Made by a program: the position numbers and the translations under genes
Shown here: in pieces, positions 24,869 to 33,798 of the stretch
How the letters are laid out: each line of letters begins with the position of its first letter
Numbering within the stretch: the first letter of the stretch is position 1
The notes under the pieces: generated by a model
Database searches by the model: none
Told to the model about the DNA's origin: nothing
The model's input: the letters and a program-made list of their open reading frames with translations, nothing else
NCBI GenBank assembly: GCA_937983105.1
Contig: CALKAM010000024.1
Span: 1-64,000, forward strand
Source: Planifilum sp021793745
GTDB taxonomy: Bacteria; Bacillota; Bacilli; Thermoactinomycetales; DSM-44946
DNA: 64,000 nucleotides
Direction of reading: 5' to 3'

Positions 24869-26191
24869 TCAAAAAACGGCGTGTTTCGGCGGTCCGTTGC
24901 TTTCGCCCTGGTTGATGATCTCGTCCAAATCGTCCAGCCGAATCGCCCTCAACCGGTGCAAAACGGTTCCTTCTCCCCCCTGGAATTGGACCGACGTGGG
25001 CATGTCGACCGGGACGGAACCGACGACGCCTTCCTTTGCATTGCTCCCTTTATCCATCACGGTGACATGGAGGGGCTCATCCGGTTGATACACCAATTCC
25101 AGGCGATAGGGCTTGCCCGGTTCAATGGGGAGGGGAGCCCGGACCCGATCATCCAGAGGGGGTTCCTCTCCATCCTTTTCTTCCAATAAAAAGATCTTTC
25201 CCTGCTCGTCTATGTATATGCCGTACGCCCGCCGCGGCTCATTGGACACTAAAGCGAGGGTGAAGGACTGGTCTTCTTCCCGGGTCAACTCCGCCTGAAT
25301 ACGAACCGGCTCTCCTTCCGGCAGGCGGAGGGAATACACCTGGGAGGGATCCTCCAGCCGGAAGTGAGCGACACTGGACAGTGGATGGGGGTCGCCTTCC
25401 AATTTCGGCGGCTCGGACACCACCGTGGTGGAAGTAAATCCGATCCCCAGGGCAATGCCGAAAATCACCAAAACCGCCGCCGACACCGGATACAGCCACT
25501 TTTTCCAGGGCTGCTTCTTTTCGGGCATTTCCAGGCGCGTCGCTTCCGCCAGAGACAAAACATCGTGAATGGAATTCTTCGGATCGAGGGAAGCCATGAT
25601 CAGCTTCCGCAATTCAGGCGGAATGTTCAGGTTTTCATTTTCAATCCGCTTCCGCACATCCCCATCCGGCTCTTCCCCTGTCAATAAAAAATAAAGCAAC
25701 TCTCTCCACTTCTCATGAAATCGGGGAGGAGACAATTTTTTGAAATTGAGAAACAGGACATACGGGTGGTTCTCATTCATGATCACGTTCCTCGGATCCA
25801 ATGTGGTGGTCATCGGAAGGGGAAGCTTGTACAGGTCCACCACCACCCGCAACAGCCTGCGGAAAATGCTCAGGGCCAGTTTTGGGGGCATCGGATGATC
25901 CGGATCGACCAGCATGGAAAGGGGCTCTCCGATCAATGGAGGATGGATCAGGATAATCCGATCATTTCCTTCGATCACATCATGAATGGGCGCCACATGG
26001 GGGTGATGAAAATTGCGCAGCACTTCCCGGATCCCCGGCGGCACAAAACGATTCATCTCAATCTCTTGCAGAAAAACCTGCCCTCCGTCCGGCCTCTTGG
26101 CAAGAATTAATTTTCTGTTAAAAAATTTGATGGTATCCACAACCTGAAATTGGTCATAATACTGCCCTGCGGCCTTGTGCTCAAACTGCAT
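24869..26191 (-). CDS. Membrane-anchored protein with degenerate kinase domain
   Basis: 440 residues: a kinase-like domain (about 15-210), a membrane helix (232-252), then an external domain of about 185 residues rich in beta strands. The kinase part looks inactive: the VAIK-type lysine is Gln (Phe-Leu-Gln-Glu), the HRD-x4-N loop reads Leu-Asp-Pro-Arg-Asn-Val-Ile-Met (131-138), and DFG reads Leu-Asn-Phe (148-150). His-Pro-His-Val near 63 and the helical C-lobe still fit a kinase fold. Probably a signalling or scaffolding pseudokinase. It has its own intergenic region. Confidence 0.65.
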   Translation of the reverse strand: MQFEHKAAGQYYDQFQVVDTIKFFNRKLILAKRPDGGQVFLQEIEMNRFVPPGIREVLRNFHHPHVAPIHDVIEGNDRIILIHPPLIGEPLSMLVDPDHPMPPKLALSIFRRLLRVVVDLYKLPLPMTTTLDPRNVIMNENHPYVLFLNFKKLSPPRFHEKWRELLYFLLTGEEPDGDVRKRIENENLNIPPELRKLIMASLDPKNSIHDVLSLAEATRLEMPEKKQPWKKWLYPVSAAVLVIFGIALGIGFTSTTVVSEPPKLEGDPHPLSSVAHFRLEDPSQVYSLRLPEGEPVRIQAELTREEDQSFTLALVSNEPRRAYGIYIDEQGKIFLLEEKDGEEPPLDDRVRAPLPIEPGKPYRLELVYQPDEPLHVTVMDKGSNAKEGVVGSVPVDMPTSVQFQGGEGTVLHRLRAIRLDDLDEIINQGESNGPPKHAVF

Positions 26192-26519
26192 CGATGCACT
26201 TCCTTCCCTCTAAAACGTGATCCAGAGGCGGAAAAGGAACAACCGAATAGAACAGAAAAATAAAATCTCCATTCTGCCCACTTTTGCCAAGAGAAAATAC
26301 TCTTTTATCACTTTAACATAATTTCAAGATGCGATACAGAGTTATACACTGATCCATGCTTTCTTTCTCAGTATATCTATGCTACACGATCATACAGGTT
26401 GTTTGCAATTTTATCTGCAATTTCCTAGGAAAAAGGACCGACAGTGATGGAATTTCCCGTCGGGACCTCGAAGCAACCGGACTAAAAAAGAAATCTCCGA
26501 CCGGACACCCCAAAGCATC
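26192..26519. other. AT-rich gene-free stretch upstream of the pseudokinase and the lipoprotein
   Basis: More AT-rich than its surroundings (about 26220-26430). It must hold the promoter of the minus-strand pseudokinase, but I cannot name one safely. No gene is supported. Confidence 0.4.
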
Positions 26520-26549
26520 GAATAGAAAGCCGGCGAAAACCTCATGATA
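26520..26549 (+). promoter_or_regulatory. Candidate SigG/SigF promoter of the spore lipoprotein
   Basis: GAATA (26520-26524), 18 bp, CATGATA (26543-26549). This fits the forespore SigG consensus gmATR-N18-CATnmTA at every defined position. The start codon is 75 bp downstream. Related yhcN of B. subtilis is forespore-expressed. Confidence 0.6.
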
Positions 26550-26623
26550 AAAGCAGATAATCCATGGCGGTCCACAAAGCTTTCCCGCGAGGATGGGAAT
26601 GCCCAGGAACAGGAGGTGAGGAC

Positions 26624-26977
26624 TTGTCCTTTCGTCAAGGAATGATCATCGCCGGATCCCTTTTGCTTTTGTTGGGGAGCAGCACCGCCTGCCAACTGAT
26701 GGAACGGCCGGAAAATCGGGAAGGGCTGACAAACGATAGCCGTGCTTACACGTACGTTTCCTATCAAAAAGACTACATCATACGGGCAGCCCTGCAAACA
26801 CCGGGGGTGAAAAAGGCCGACGTGCACTACACGGGACGCCGGTTGATCGTCAAGATCACCCCCGATCCGGATGTCCATCCCAACCAATACGACGCCCTTC
26901 GCCGGGACGCCCGGAGGAGAATTGCCAGCGCTGCGCCGAGAAATCCCGTTCACATCGTCATCGACCCGGCTCGATAA
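26624..26977 (+). CDS. YhcN/YlaJ-type sporulation lipoprotein
   Basis: A 117-residue exported lipoprotein: basic N-terminus, hydrophobic stretch, and a lipobox ending Ser-Ser-Thr-Ala-Cys with the modified Cys at about 24. The rest, with Ala-Leu-Gln-Thr-Pro-Gly-Val and a short alpha/beta domain, fits the YhcN/YlaJ family found in spore inner membranes. TTG 26624 is chosen because AGGAGGTGAGG lies 7 nt upstream and it gives a clean signal peptide; the ATG at 26564 does not. Confidence 0.75.
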   Translation: MSFRQGMIIAGSLLLLLGSSTACQLMERPENREGLTNDSRAYTYVSYQKDYIIRAALQTPGVKKADVHYTGRRLIVKITPDPDVHPNQYDALRRDARRRIASAAPRNPVHIVIDPAR

Positions 26978-27004
26978 CCCCAGACAAATCGTTGTCTGTA
27001 GGAA

Positions 27005-27026
27005 AGCCCCGCTTTTCGGCGGGGCT
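27005..27026. terminator. Hairpin terminator between the lipoprotein and ArsA-like genes
   Basis: An 8-bp GC-rich stem (27005-27012 with 27019-27026). T runs are weak on both strands; it lies between two convergent stops. Confidence 0.5.
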
Positions 27027-27035
27027 GATCTGAGC

Positions 27036-28043
27036 TCAATGGGGGATTCCCCCAAAGCGCTCCCGTTGAAAGCGCTCAGCGATCCGTCGAATTCCGTCAA
27101 TCCCCTGAATGTCCTCGGGTTCCAGGGGGATATGCACGGCGGGAAGATCGCCGAAACGCTTCTCCACCTCCTGAAGATATCTCTTTTCCTGCTCTCGGCG
27201 CTGAGCCAGGAAAGCGCCGTCCGCTTCGGCGGGAAGGATTCGATTGACCACGGTTCCCCCCACCGAAACCCCATACTTGTTCAACATCTCCCGGGCCTTA
27301 AAAGCTTCCAGAATCGACAGCCTCTCCGGGTTGACCACAAAATAAAACGAGGTATACGACGGGTTGAGAAGCCGTTCCCGGGCATAGGCAAATCGGTTTT
27401 TCCTCCGTTGAAGCAAAGTATACACCCGATCCTCCGGCTGATCATCATCGGCAAGGCCGGAGGCGTTGTGAAGCATCCGCTGCCACTCCCGGGTCTTTCT
27501 GCGCCGGGCGAGCATTCCCTCGATCCAAACCCCCATCAGCTCCGGCAAGGAAAGCAGCCGCAGGGTGTGTCCGGTCGGAGCGGTATCGAACACAATCCGG
27601 TCATAGGTATTTTCCGCTTCGAGAATCACCGACACGATCTCATCGAAGAGGGCCGCCTCATCCGCCCCCGGCGATGCGGAGGCGAAGTCCATCTGCCTCT
27701 CCACTTCTTTCCAAAGCCTGGGGGCCGCCAATCCCCGCAAATTGTCCTTCACCTCCGCCAGATACCGGTGGACAGCCCCTTCCGGATCGATCTCCCGGAC
27801 GTAGAGCCCCCCTTCAACCTGGAGGGTCTCATCCCCGACCCGCACACCCAGCAAATCCCCCAGGGAATGGGCGGGATCCGTGGACACCAATAGGGTTCGC
27901 AGTCCCCGTTCCGCCAAGGACAGCGCATAGGCGGCGGAGCAGGTCGTTTTCCCCACTCCGCCCTTTCCTCCGAAAAACGCAATCCGTTCACCCGTAGGGT
28001 CCTTCACCTTATACGACTCCTTCTCCCTGATCCGAAATCTCAT
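27036..28043 (-). CDS. ArsA/Get3-family ATPase
   Basis: Deviant-Walker ATPase of the ArsA/TRC40 type. 335 residues with the P-loop Gly-Gly-Lys-Gly-Gly-Val-Gly-Lys-Thr-Thr near residue 26, a Ser-Thr-Asp-Pro-Ala-His-Ser switch I, and Asp-Thr-Ala-Pro-Thr-Gly-His-Thr-Leu-Arg-Leu-Leu as switch II. A single ATPase unit, unlike duplicated arsenite-pump ArsA. No arsenic genes are near, so an arsenic role is not supported. ATG 28043 lies just after the stop of the upstream small gene. It is the third gene of the cstA operon. Confidence 0.85.
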   Translation of the reverse strand: MRFRIREKESYKVKDPTGERIAFFGGKGGVGKTTCSAAYALSLAERGLRTLLVSTDPAHSLGDLLGVRVGDETLQVEGGLYVREIDPEGAVHRYLAEVKDNLRGLAAPRLWKEVERQMDFASASPGADEAALFDEIVSVILEAENTYDRIVFDTAPTGHTLRLLSLPELMGVWIEGMLARRRKTREWQRMLHNASGLADDDQPEDRVYTLLQRRKNRFAYARERLLNPSYTSFYFVVNPERLSILEAFKAREMLNKYGVSVGGTVVNRILPAEADGAFLAQRREQEKRYLQEVEKRFGDLPAVHIPLEPEDIQGIDGIRRIAERFQRERFGGIPH

Positions 28044-28047
28044 GAAT

Positions 28048-28329
28048 TTAACAGCACCGGAAGCCATCCAGGGGCGACCTTTCCATTCCCATGCGCCGAT
28101 GCCACTCGTGGAAATCCTCCAGCATGAAGGGCATCAGTTCCAACGTGTAGTAGCTTACCGGGTTGGGAATCCCGAGCATCTCCGAAAACGCCAACAGTTT
28201 AAAAACATCTTCCTCGTCCCGGATCTCCCTTTTGATCGTCTGCCGGTACGGGACAAAATACATTTCTTCATAAAAGTCTTTGATCGCCTTCAGGCCGCGG
28301 CGCCACCTTGATAAGGATTTTTCACTCAC
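28048..28329 (-). CDS. Small protein ending in Cys-Cys (cory-CC-star-like)
   Basis: A 93-residue soluble, helical, basic protein whose last two residues are Cys-Cys. A family with this ending is known under the name cory-CC-star, to which I assign it tentatively. It lies 19 bp after cstA and 4 bp before the ArsA-like gene, so the three are surely one operon. The terminal cysteines could bind metal, form a disulfide or be modified; none is shown by the sequence. Confidence 0.65.
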   Translation of the reverse strand: MSEKSLSRWRRGLKAIKDFYEEMYFVPYRQTIKREIRDEEDVFKLLAFSEMLGIPNPVSYYTLELMPFMLEDFHEWHRRMGMERSPLDGFRCC

Positions 28330-28348
28330 CTGGAATCCCCCTTCGGCT

Positions 28349-30028
28349 TTACGCCGATATCCGGTTTTCCTGTCTCAAGCGGTTGAATGCCAACATCCCT
28401 TCCAGGATCAGCCACGCATTCAGGGCCAAAATGATGGTACCGACCACCACCAGCAACAGGTTGCCCTGGTTGACAAAATCGATAATGCTGAGCACCATGG
28501 CGGACATCGTCATCACCACGATAAAGATCAGAGGAATCAGGGCGACGAGATAGTTGCGTCCCCAGCGCCACAGGATCAGCGTCAGCACCAACAGGGACAA
28601 GCCGGCCGTCAGCTGGTTGGTGGTGCCGAACAACGGCCACAGGATCATTCCGCCGGCCCCCGGATTGGAGGGATCCGCCAGAAAGGCCAGCGCCGCACAG
28701 GTGATCAGGGTGACGACGGTGCTCACATCGATGTTTTGCAGCGACTTAATCTTGTATTGTTCTCCGATCTCAGACAGGATAAACCGCTGCAGGCGCATCG
28801 AAGTATCCAGCGTTGTCGCGGCAAAGGCGATAACCATGATGGAGATAAAGGTGGTTCCGATCGACGGGGGAATCCCCAGGTTGGACAGCAAATTGCCGGC
28901 TCCCGTCACAAAGGCGGCCGTTCCGCCGCTGCTGGCCGATGCCCAAGTGGCGTAGTGCTCATTCCAGGCGTCAAAGGAGGCAAAACCCGCCGCGGTGGCC
29001 ATGATGGCCGCGAGGGCCAGCATGCCTTCCCCCATCGCCCCGAAATAACCGACAAAGCGGGCATCCGTTTCCTTGTCAATTTGCTTGGAGCTGGTCCCGG
29101 ATCCGACCAAACCGTGGAAACCGGAGATAGCCCCGCAAGCAACCGTGACGAACAGCAGCGGCAACAGCGGCGGCGCATCCGCCGGCGCCTCCCGGAATGC
29201 GGGAGCGATAAAGTCCGGATTTCCGGCGAACAGTCCCAGATATATGATAATCAATCCCAGGAAGAGCATATGGGAGTTGATGTAATCCCGGGGCTGCAAC
29301 AGAAGCCAGACGGGCAAGCGGGAGGCGATCGCACCGTAGATCAGCATGATCAGCACCCACCACGCCGTGGAAGAAATGCCTCCGATCTCCTTCGGCAGCT
29401 CGACCGGGGCTGCCGCACTGGCGAAAATAAAGGCGAACAGGAGGATAAGGGCTATGATGGACGGCCAAAAAAGCCCTGCTCCCCGCTTGTAGACCAAGAT
29501 TCCCACCGCGATGGCCACCGGCACCTGCAACCAGTACGGCAGCACACTGGATGGAAAAGCATCAAACAGATTGGCAATGGTGACGGCAAACACCGCGTTC
29601 ACCAACACCAACAGGAAAAAAATGATCAACAAAAACAGGTTCTTGGCGCGAGAACCGATCACCGTACGGGTGATCGACCCGATCGACTCACCCCGATTGC
29701 GGACCGAAGCCCAAAGCGTGCCGAAGTCGTGCATTCCGGCAAAAAAAATGGTTCCCAGGGTCACCCACAAAAGCGCCGGCCCCCAGCCCCAGATCATCGC
29801 GATGGCCGGACCGACGATCGGCGCAGCTCCTGCCACCGAGCTGAAATGGTGCCCCCAGAGAACAAACTTGTTGGTAGGGACATAATCCACCCCATCTTGA
29901 AACTCGTGAGCCGGAGTTCGAAAACGGGGATCCAGCCGGTATACCTTGTCGGCCAAATACTTCGAATAAAACCGATATCCCAGAAAAAACAGGATAAGTA
30001 CGCCGATTGCGACAACAAGCGGGCTCAT
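28349..30028 (-). CDS. cstA: CstA-family peptide/pyruvate transporter
   Basis: Carbon-starvation protein A, a large membrane carrier that in enteric bacteria imports peptides and, in relatives, pyruvate. 559 residues with about 15 predicted helices. Family signatures include Gly-His-His-Phe-Ser-Ser-Val-Ala-Gly-Ala-Ala-Pro-Ile-Val-Gly-Pro near residue 59 and Gly-Phe-His-Gly-Leu-Val-Gly-Ser-Gly-Thr-Ser-Ser-Lys near 303. AAGGAGGG precedes the ATG. First gene of the three-gene operon with the Cys-Cys protein and the ArsA-like ATPase. Confidence 0.93.
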   Translation of the reverse strand: MSPLVVAIGVLILFFLGYRFYSKYLADKVYRLDPRFRTPAHEFQDGVDYVPTNKFVLWGHHFSSVAGAAPIVGPAIAMIWGWGPALLWVTLGTIFFAGMHDFGTLWASVRNRGESIGSITRTVIGSRAKNLFLLIIFFLLVLVNAVFAVTIANLFDAFPSSVLPYWLQVPVAIAVGILVYKRGAGLFWPSIIALILLFAFIFASAAAPVELPKEIGGISSTAWWVLIMLIYGAIASRLPVWLLLQPRDYINSHMLFLGLIIIYLGLFAGNPDFIAPAFREAPADAPPLLPLLFVTVACGAISGFHGLVGSGTSSKQIDKETDARFVGYFGAMGEGMLALAAIMATAAGFASFDAWNEHYATWASASSGGTAAFVTGAGNLLSNLGIPPSIGTTFISIMVIAFAATTLDTSMRLQRFILSEIGEQYKIKSLQNIDVSTVVTLITCAALAFLADPSNPGAGGMILWPLFGTTNQLTAGLSLLVLTLILWRWGRNYLVALIPLIFIVVMTMSAMVLSIIDFVNQGNLLLVVVGTIILALNAWLILEGMLAFNRLRQENRISA

Positions 30029-30148
30029 GGTAGACCCTCCTTCACATTTCCATTCAGAAAGGAGCAGTACTTTTTCACATTTTTATCGTAATCTGAATCG
30101 TCCATCGGATCAAGAGCAAACTCCATGCGGCGCTTTCCTTCCACCCGC

Positions 30149-30176
30149 AAAAACCCGGGGAGGATCCTCCCCGGGG
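30149..30176 (-). terminator. Intrinsic terminator of lipM
   Basis: A self-complementary GC stretch centred at 30164/30165 (at least nine base pairs), followed on the minus strand by T5. Confidence 0.85.
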
Positions 30177-30195
30177 ATGTCCGCCAAGTCGCACC

Positions 30196-31026
30196 TCAGC
30201 GCCTCATATTCCATTCATCGGTGGCGTAGCGATTTCGGACCAGTTCCTCGGCCAGTTCCTGTTCATAGGGGGTCAGATCCCCTTCCAAGAGGCGGATGTC
30301 CAGCCCCCGGACAAACCCCTCGGCAAAGGCCCTCTCCGCCTCCTCCAGGGACACCGGCGATGGTCGAAGCTGATTGATCGCTACCGCCTTGCCCAAAAAG
30401 GTCCGCTTCATCCTTTCCTTGACCCGTTCCGAGGGAAATTTCAGCACATCGAACAGCAGATCAGCATCCAAATCGAGCAGGATGGAACCGTGCTGCAAAA
30501 TCATCCCCCGCTGCCGGGTTTGGGCGCTCCCGGCCACCTTCCGTCCCTCCACCACCAGTTCATACCAGGAGGGGGAATCGAAACAGGCGGCGGAGTCGGG
30601 GGAACCGTTTCGTGCCGCCGGCTCCTCGAGGGAAACCATCTCCGCCGACAATCCGAGCCGGCGGAATCCCTCCAACAGCCCCGTGCTGATCAATCGGTAC
30701 GATTGAATCACCGACGACGGCATCCCCGGAAGATTTTCCGGCGCGATGACACTGTAGGTCAGCTCCTTATCGTGCAACACGGCCCGACCGCCGGTAGGAC
30801 GCCGAACCAATCCCACGCCCCGCTCCCGCAGTCGTTCCAGATCGACTTCCCGGGCCGCCCGTTGAAAGTATCCGATGGAGAGGGTGGGGGGCTCCCATCC
30901 GTAAAAGCGGATCGTCGGCGGAACCTTCCCCTCCCCCCCGGCGATGAGAATCGCTTCATCGATAGCCATGTTTTCCGCACCGCTTCTCTTCCCGGTGCGG
31001 AGCAGGCGCCACACTTGCTCCGTCAA
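30196..31026 (-). CDS. lipM: Octanoyl-ACP:GcvH protein octanoyltransferase
   Basis: Moves octanoate from acyl carrier protein to the glycine-cleavage H protein, the first step of lipoate assembly in Bacillus. 276 residues, BPL/LplA-like fold. Arg-Arg-Pro-Thr-Gly-Gly-Arg-Ala-Val-Leu-His (75-85) and the catalytic Cys148 (Ala-Cys-Phe-Asp) match LipM rather than ligase LplA. TTG start with GGTGAGAG upstream. It is near gcvT/PA/PB, as in B. subtilis, but here two SDR genes and metQNI lie between them. Confidence 0.9.
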   Translation of the reverse strand: MTEQVWRLLRTGKRSGAENMAIDEAILIAGGEGKVPPTIRFYGWEPPTLSIGYFQRAAREVDLERLRERGVGLVRRPTGGRAVLHDKELTYSVIAPENLPGMPSSVIQSYRLISTGLLEGFRRLGLSAEMVSLEEPAARNGSPDSAACFDSPSWYELVVEGRKVAGSAQTRQRGMILQHGSILLDLDADLLFDVLKFPSERVKERMKRTFLGKAVAINQLRPSPVSLEEAERAFAEGFVRGLDIRLLEGDLTPYEQELAEELVRNRYATDEWNMRR

Positions 31027-31086
31027 TCGCTCTCACCACTTCCTGTCAAGGTCCCATCCCCATTGTAGCCGGACATCGAGGGATCC

Positions 31087-32064
31087 TCAACCGCGGGCCG
31101 ACGACTTCCACCGCTCCTTCAGCCACCGCACCACCTTTTCCACGGTCTGCTCAAAGGGGGTGGGGGTGTATCCCAGTTCCCGCACAGCCTTTTCGGAGGA
31201 ATAATACAAGTTTCTTCCGCACAGCTTGGCCAGATCCCATGCCAGGGCCGGTTCCCGACCGCTGAGCAGCGCCTCCGCCTCCGCCATCAGAGAAAGGGGG
31301 ATGGCCACCCGCCTCCGGAGAAGCCGGATTTTTCCCGGTTTTCCCGCCGCCTCGGCGATTCGTTGAAAGGCCTCGAGAAAGGAAAGATTGGTTCCGCCCA
31401 AAAGGTATCGTTCCCCCACCCTCCCCTTTTCCGCCGCCAGCAGATGCCCGCGGGCCACGTCCTCCACATCGACCAGATTCACCCCGCTGTCGGGGGCGAT
31501 CGTGAGCCGACCCTTGGCCACGGCTGCAAAAAAGGAAGAGCTATAGGTGCGGATGCCGATGATGACCGTCGGATTGACCACGACCGCAGGAAACCCTTCC
31601 GCCGCCCGGTCCAAAACCGCTTCCTCCGCCTGCCGCTTGGCGATGGCGTAGCCGACGTTCAGCTCGTATCCGTTGAAGGGGAAGGTCTCGTCCGCCGGCT
31701 CCCGATCGGGAAGACCGACGGCCGCCGCGGAACTCGTGTAAATAAAGCGTTTGACATCGCTTCGTTCCGCTTCGGCGAGGAGGTTTCGCGTGGCTTCCAG
31801 ATTGTTGGCAAACATCCGCTTCCGCAGGCGGCGCCCCCAGGTGACGTCCCCCGCCACATGAAAAACCCAATCGATGCCTCGACAAACATCCCGGATCGTT
31901 TCGGGGCGGGTCAAATCCCCGGTGACGCGACGGATCCCCTTCGGCAGATCGATGAGTTTGGAATCGGGCCGGTGCAGCAGGGTGATGTCATACCCCTGTT
32001 CGTGCAGGTGGTGAAGCAGATTCCTCCCGACAAAACCGGTTCCGCCCGTTACCAGTACGCGCAT
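31087..32064 (-). CDS. NAD(P)-dependent epimerase/reductase (extended SDR, HpnA-like)
   Basis: 325 residues with an N-terminal Rossmann motif Thr-Gly-Gly-Thr-Gly-Phe-Val-Gly (7-14), Phe-His-Val-Ala-Gly-Asp, and the catalytic Tyr-Ala-Ile-Ala-Lys (about 138-142). It is closest in style to the dihydroflavonol-reductase-like/HpnA branch, which in some bacteria accompanies hopanoid genes; none are seen here. Substrate unknown. Follows the SDR gene at 32080 by 15 bp, so same operon. Confidence 0.85.
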   Translation of the reverse strand: MRVLVTGGTGFVGRNLLHHLHEQGYDITLLHRPDSKLIDLPKGIRRVTGDLTRPETIRDVCRGIDWVFHVAGDVTWGRRLRKRMFANNLEATRNLLAEAERSDVKRFIYTSSAAAVGLPDREPADETFPFNGYELNVGYAIAKRQAEEAVLDRAAEGFPAVVVNPTVIIGIRTYSSSFFAAVAKGRLTIAPDSGVNLVDVEDVARGHLLAAEKGRVGERYLLGGTNLSFLEAFQRIAEAAGKPGKIRLLRRRVAIPLSLMAEAEALLSGREPALAWDLAKLCGRNLYYSSEKAVRELGYTPTPFEQTVEKVVRWLKERWKSSARG

Positions 32065-32079
32065 ATCCAGCCCCCCATC

Positions 32080-32847
32080 CTAGATCATGCGCCGCCCCGC
32101 CAGCCACAGACCGGCGTCGACGGTGATGCAGTCGCCGTTGATATACTCGGCCCGATCGGAAAGGAGGAAAGCCACCACGTCGGCCACCTCCTCCACCCGC
32201 CCCAGCCGACCGAGGGGGATGTGATCCAACAGCTGCTCCATCATCTCGTCGGAGAGGATCAGCTTTTCCGTGCCGCCGGTATTTTCGATCGGCCCCGGCG
32301 CCACGCAGTTGACGCGGATCCCGTACTTTTTGCCCCATTCCACCGCCAGGGTCTGACTCATCGCCAGCACGCCCGCCTTGGCCGCCGCGGAATGAACCAC
32401 CCCCGCACAGCCGGTCCAGGCATAGGTGGCCACGATGTTGACAATGGATCCCTTTTCACCGGACGCAATCCATTCCTTCGCGACCGCCTGGGAGCAATAC
32501 CAGGTCCCGTTCAGGACGATATCGATCACCGCATTCCACCCGTTGATGGACAGATCCTCCGCATGAACGACAAAATTCCCCGCCGCATTGTTAACCAGAT
32601 GGTCGATGCGGCCGAAGGTCTCCTTGGCCTTCCGCACCATTTCCGCCACCTGATCCGGATTGCGAACATCCATCGGTACGGTCAGCACCTGTCCCTCAAA
32701 GGTCTCCATTTCCCCCTTCGCCCGGTTCAGCTTTTCCTCATCCCGGCCGATAATCACCACATGGGCGCCCTCCTGGCACAGCCGGGCGGCGATCCCCTTG
32801 CCGATCCCGCTGCTTCCTCCGGTGACGATCACAGTTTGCCCTTTCAT
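32080..32847 (-). CDS. fadH: 2,4-dienoyl-CoA reductase-type SDR
   Basis: Short-chain dehydrogenase of 255 residues. Gly-Gly-Ser-Ser-Gly-Ile-Gly is the coenzyme motif and Asn-Asn-Ala-Ala-Gly-Asn follows. The usual catalytic Tyr-x3-Lys reads Ser-Ala-Ala-Ala-Lys, as in the 2,4-dienoyl-CoA reductase group (FadH/YkuF), which use another Tyr. It would act in beta-oxidation of unsaturated fatty acids. Start ATG 32847 follows GGGAGG by 6 nt. Confidence 0.85.
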   Translation of the reverse strand: MKGQTVIVTGGSSGIGKGIAARLCQEGAHVVIIGRDEEKLNRAKGEMETFEGQVLTVPMDVRNPDQVAEMVRKAKETFGRIDHLVNNAAGNFVVHAEDLSINGWNAVIDIVLNGTWYCSQAVAKEWIASGEKGSIVNIVATYAWTGCAGVVHSAAAKAGVLAMSQTLAVEWGKKYGIRVNCVAPGPIENTGGTEKLILSDEMMEQLLDHIPLGRLGRVEEVADVVAFLLSDRAEYINGDCITVDAGLWLAGRRMI

Positions 32848-33007
32848 GTTTAACCTCCCGTATCCCCTCGGTGTTGAATGATTCCTCATTCATCACGGGA
32901 AAGAGCCTAGAGCTTCCCCGCTCCGAGCCCTTGTGTGATAAACCCCTGTCGACCTCACAACGTTTAAAATTTCTGTCTTCCCGGCGACCTCCGGGGCGTC
33001 ACTTTTA

Positions 33008-33037
33008 ATCGTATTATCCTTCTGAAGAACCTGTCAA
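33008..33037 (-). promoter_or_regulatory. SigA promoter of the fadH-epimerase operon
   Basis: Minus strand TTGACA (33032-33037), 18 bp, TACGAT (33008-33013). Perfect -35, weaker -10. It lies 160 bp before the fadH start, so the leader is long. Confidence 0.5.
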
Positions 33038-33063
33038 CATCGGCGCCGGCCCCTCAACCCCCA

Positions 33064-33099
33064 GAAAAAAGCCCCACCCTTCATGGTGAGGTCTTTTTT
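33064..33099 (-). terminator. Terminator of metQNI
   Basis: Stem with G-T pairs around TTCATG (about 33071-33092), followed on the minus strand by TTTTTT. Confidence 0.75.
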
Positions 33100-33120
33100 C
33101 ATCAGGCTGTCGATTTCCAA

Positions 33121-33798
33121 TCATGAATCCTTTTTCAACCGATCCGCCAGCCGGTTGCCCAGGACCTGAAGCCCCTGAACCAGAAGGATCAACAGCAGCA
33201 CGGTCACATACATGACCTCCGCCTCATAACGCAAATGGCCAAAGCGGTAGGCCAAATCCCCCAACCCGCCGCCACCGACCAGCCCGGCCATGGCTGTCGC
33301 TCCGATCAGGCCGATGGTGGCGATGGTTAAACCCAAAACGATGGAAGGCCTCGCTTCCCGGATCATCACATGCCAGATAATGTCCCGGGTCCGGATCCCC
33401 ATCGCTTCATAGGCTTCGATCACTCCGCGATCCACCTCGAACAGCGCCTGCTCCATCAACCGGGCGATATACGGAGCGGTGTACACAACCAGGGGAACGA
33501 TCACCCCTTTGACCCCGATCGTCGTCCCCACCACCCACTTCGTGAAGGGCAGGATGAAGAAGAGAAGGATGATAAAGGGAATGGAACGGATCGTGTTGAT
33601 GATCAAATTCAAGGTCTGGTAGAGGAATGGATTGGATCCGATCCGTCCCGGACGCGTCATCACCAGCAGCACACCCATGGGCAACCCGATGATCACGGAG
33701 AAAAACAGGGAGATTCCGACCATTTGAAACGTCTGCAACGTGGCCTCCCAGAGGGTGTCCCCCCATTGATCAAGAAATCTGCCGATTGCGCTCTGCAT
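33121..33798 (-). CDS. metI: Methionine ABC transporter permease
   Basis: Membrane subunit of the D/L-methionine importer. 225 residues, five to six helices, with the EAA loop Glu-Ala-Tyr-Glu-Ala-Met-Gly-Ile that docks to the ATPase and the family signature around Thr-Ile-Arg-Ser-Ile-Pro. It begins inside the 3' end of metN (29-bp overlap), so the two are coupled. Order here is metQ-metN-metI. Confidence 0.95.
   Translation of the reverse strand: MQSAIGRFLDQWGDTLWEATLQTFQMVGISLFFSVIIGLPMGVLLVMTRPGRIGSNPFLYQTLNLIINTIRSIPFIILLFFILPFTKWVVGTTIGVKGVIVPLVVYTAPYIARLMEQALFEVDRGVIEAYEAMGIRTRDIIWHVMIREARPSIVLGLTIATIGLIGATAMAGLVGGGGLGDLAYRFGHLRYEAEVMYVTVLLLILLVQGLQVLGNRLADRLKKDS

Noticed and set aside
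28280..30091. 603-codon plus-strand open frame
   Set aside because: Antisense shadow of cstA, full of Gln/Asp/His low complexity.
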